This document shows positions 63,656-64,000 of a DNA stretch of 64,000 nucleotides, piece after piece (the first letter of the stretch is position 1; each line of letters begins with the position of its first letter). Source of the stretch: Catenovulum agarivorans DS-2 (GTDB lineage Bacteria > Pseudomonadota > Gammaproteobacteria > Enterobacterales > Alteromonadaceae). The notes beneath the pieces were generated by a model that ran no database searches, had not been told where the DNA came from, and worked only from the letters and a program-made list of their open reading frames with translations. Location: assembly GCF_000568405.1 (NCBI RefSeq), contig NZ_ARZY01000023.1:1-64000 (forward strand). Reading direction: 5' to 3'. The translations under genes and the position numbers were made by a program.

Positions 63656-64000
63656 TTTTTGTTCTCAAATTTAAAGGCTGTATTAGTTTATCGACGAAAA
63701 ACTCTACAGGTTTAGTGTTGTCGTTTAAAAAACAATAATCAGGCGAGCTGGGAAGCTCTATCTCTTGCGACTGTCCTGGCAATTGCTGATCTTGATTGCT
63801 ATATAAACCTTTTTGATTTCGTATATTAAGAATATTGTTTGGCACATCTACAAATACTTCGATATATTGGGGAATATTTAGACGATTCCATTTCCGAACT
63901 TCATCAAACATTGAAACAGTTGCGCAGATTACAAAATGTCCTTGCAGAGAAAGCGTTTGGCAGAGTCTTGCATAAGTTTTTGCCAGTTTGAGTCTATCAG
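63645..64000 (-). CDS. CysC-like kinase, Cj1415-like, cut by the window end
   Basis: Only the C-terminal ~117 residues are in the window; the frame is open to base 64000. It reads DRLKLAKTYARLCQTL, GHFVICATVSMFDEVRKWNR and IPQYIEVFVDVPNNILNIRN, the second half of the APS-kinase fold (compare the conserved RxxxR..A and EVFV blocks). In the MeOPN pathway Cj1415 resembles APS kinase but phosphorylates the 3'-OH of cytidine diphosphoramidate. The P-loop lies outside. True APS kinase is an alternative, made less likely by its neighbours. Confidence 0.8.
   Translation of the reverse strand, partial: DRLKLAKTYARLCQTLSLQGHFVICATVSMFDEVRKWNRLNIPQYIEVFVDVPNNILNIRNQKGLYSNQDQQLPGQSQEIELPSSPDYCFLNDNTKPVEFFVDKLIQPLNLRTKNEN

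Noticed and set aside
1-64000. CRISPR arrays, insertion sequences, prophage or integrase genes
   Set aside because: No regularly spaced direct repeats, transposase, integrase or phage structural gene was seen on either strand.

Overview
The window comes from a marine-type gammaproteobacterium, most likely Alteromonadales (Alteromonadaceae, Catenovulum-like). This is inferred from the polar-flagellar gene order flhA-flhF-flhG-fliA-cheYZAB-parC-parP-cheW, from the gene families, and from a dispersed hairpin repeat. No species call is possible from sequence alone. There is no sign of phage, IS element or CRISPR.

Layout. 1-4.6 kb holds housekeeping genes: mpl, ubiX, a YadG/YadH-type ABC exporter and a TrmB-like methyltransferase. 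4.7-9.6 kb holds an MCP, msrA, a pentapeptide-repeat potassium channel and a response regulator with TPRs, then a lone tRNA-Tyr. 9.9-22.8 kb is a motility and chemotaxis operon with a sigma54-type promoter before flhA. 22.9-23.6 kb is a uvrY/gacA-type response regulator broken by a one-base deletion. A reverse-strand SulP transporter follows, then the filament genes fliC-flaG-fliD-fliS and a FliT-like gene, with a near-consensus sigma28 promoter before fliC.

29.4-59.2 kb is a large glycan island directly behind the filament genes. It has a full pseudaminic acid pathway (pseB, C, F, I, G, H). Next is an ACP / SDR / acyl-AMP ligase / LuxE / LuxC cassette without luciferase genes, then a LicD-like transferase with a class V aminotransferase and a cytidylyltransferase (a possible aminoethylphosphonate or phosphocholine-type decoration). 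A methyltransferase, a Stealth sugar-phosphate transferase and a 1200-residue Maf flagellin glycosyltransferase follow. Finally a four-gene module (small Rossmann protein, glycosyltransferase, AsnB-type amidotransferase, Rossmann-helical protein) occurs twice, once on each side of a wecB-like epimerase.

59.2-64 kb is a tight reverse-strand operon. Its five gene families match the Campylobacter jejuni O-methyl phosphoramidate (MeOPN) pathway: CysC-like kinase (cut by the window end), methyltransferase, PEP-synthase-like glutamine kinase, class I amidotransferase and cytidylyltransferase. Its position beside a flagellin glycosylation island suggests that this rare P-N modification may decorate a flagellar or other surface glycan here.

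Six copies of a two-hairpin repeat (1-50, four at 35.46-36.07 kb, one at 37.0 kb) share an ARGGAT-type loop, while the outer stems vary in sequence with compensating changes. One copy reproduces the known CsrA/RsmA RNA-binding consensus. This is of interest because the GacA-type regulator that normally controls CsrA is frameshifted in the same window.
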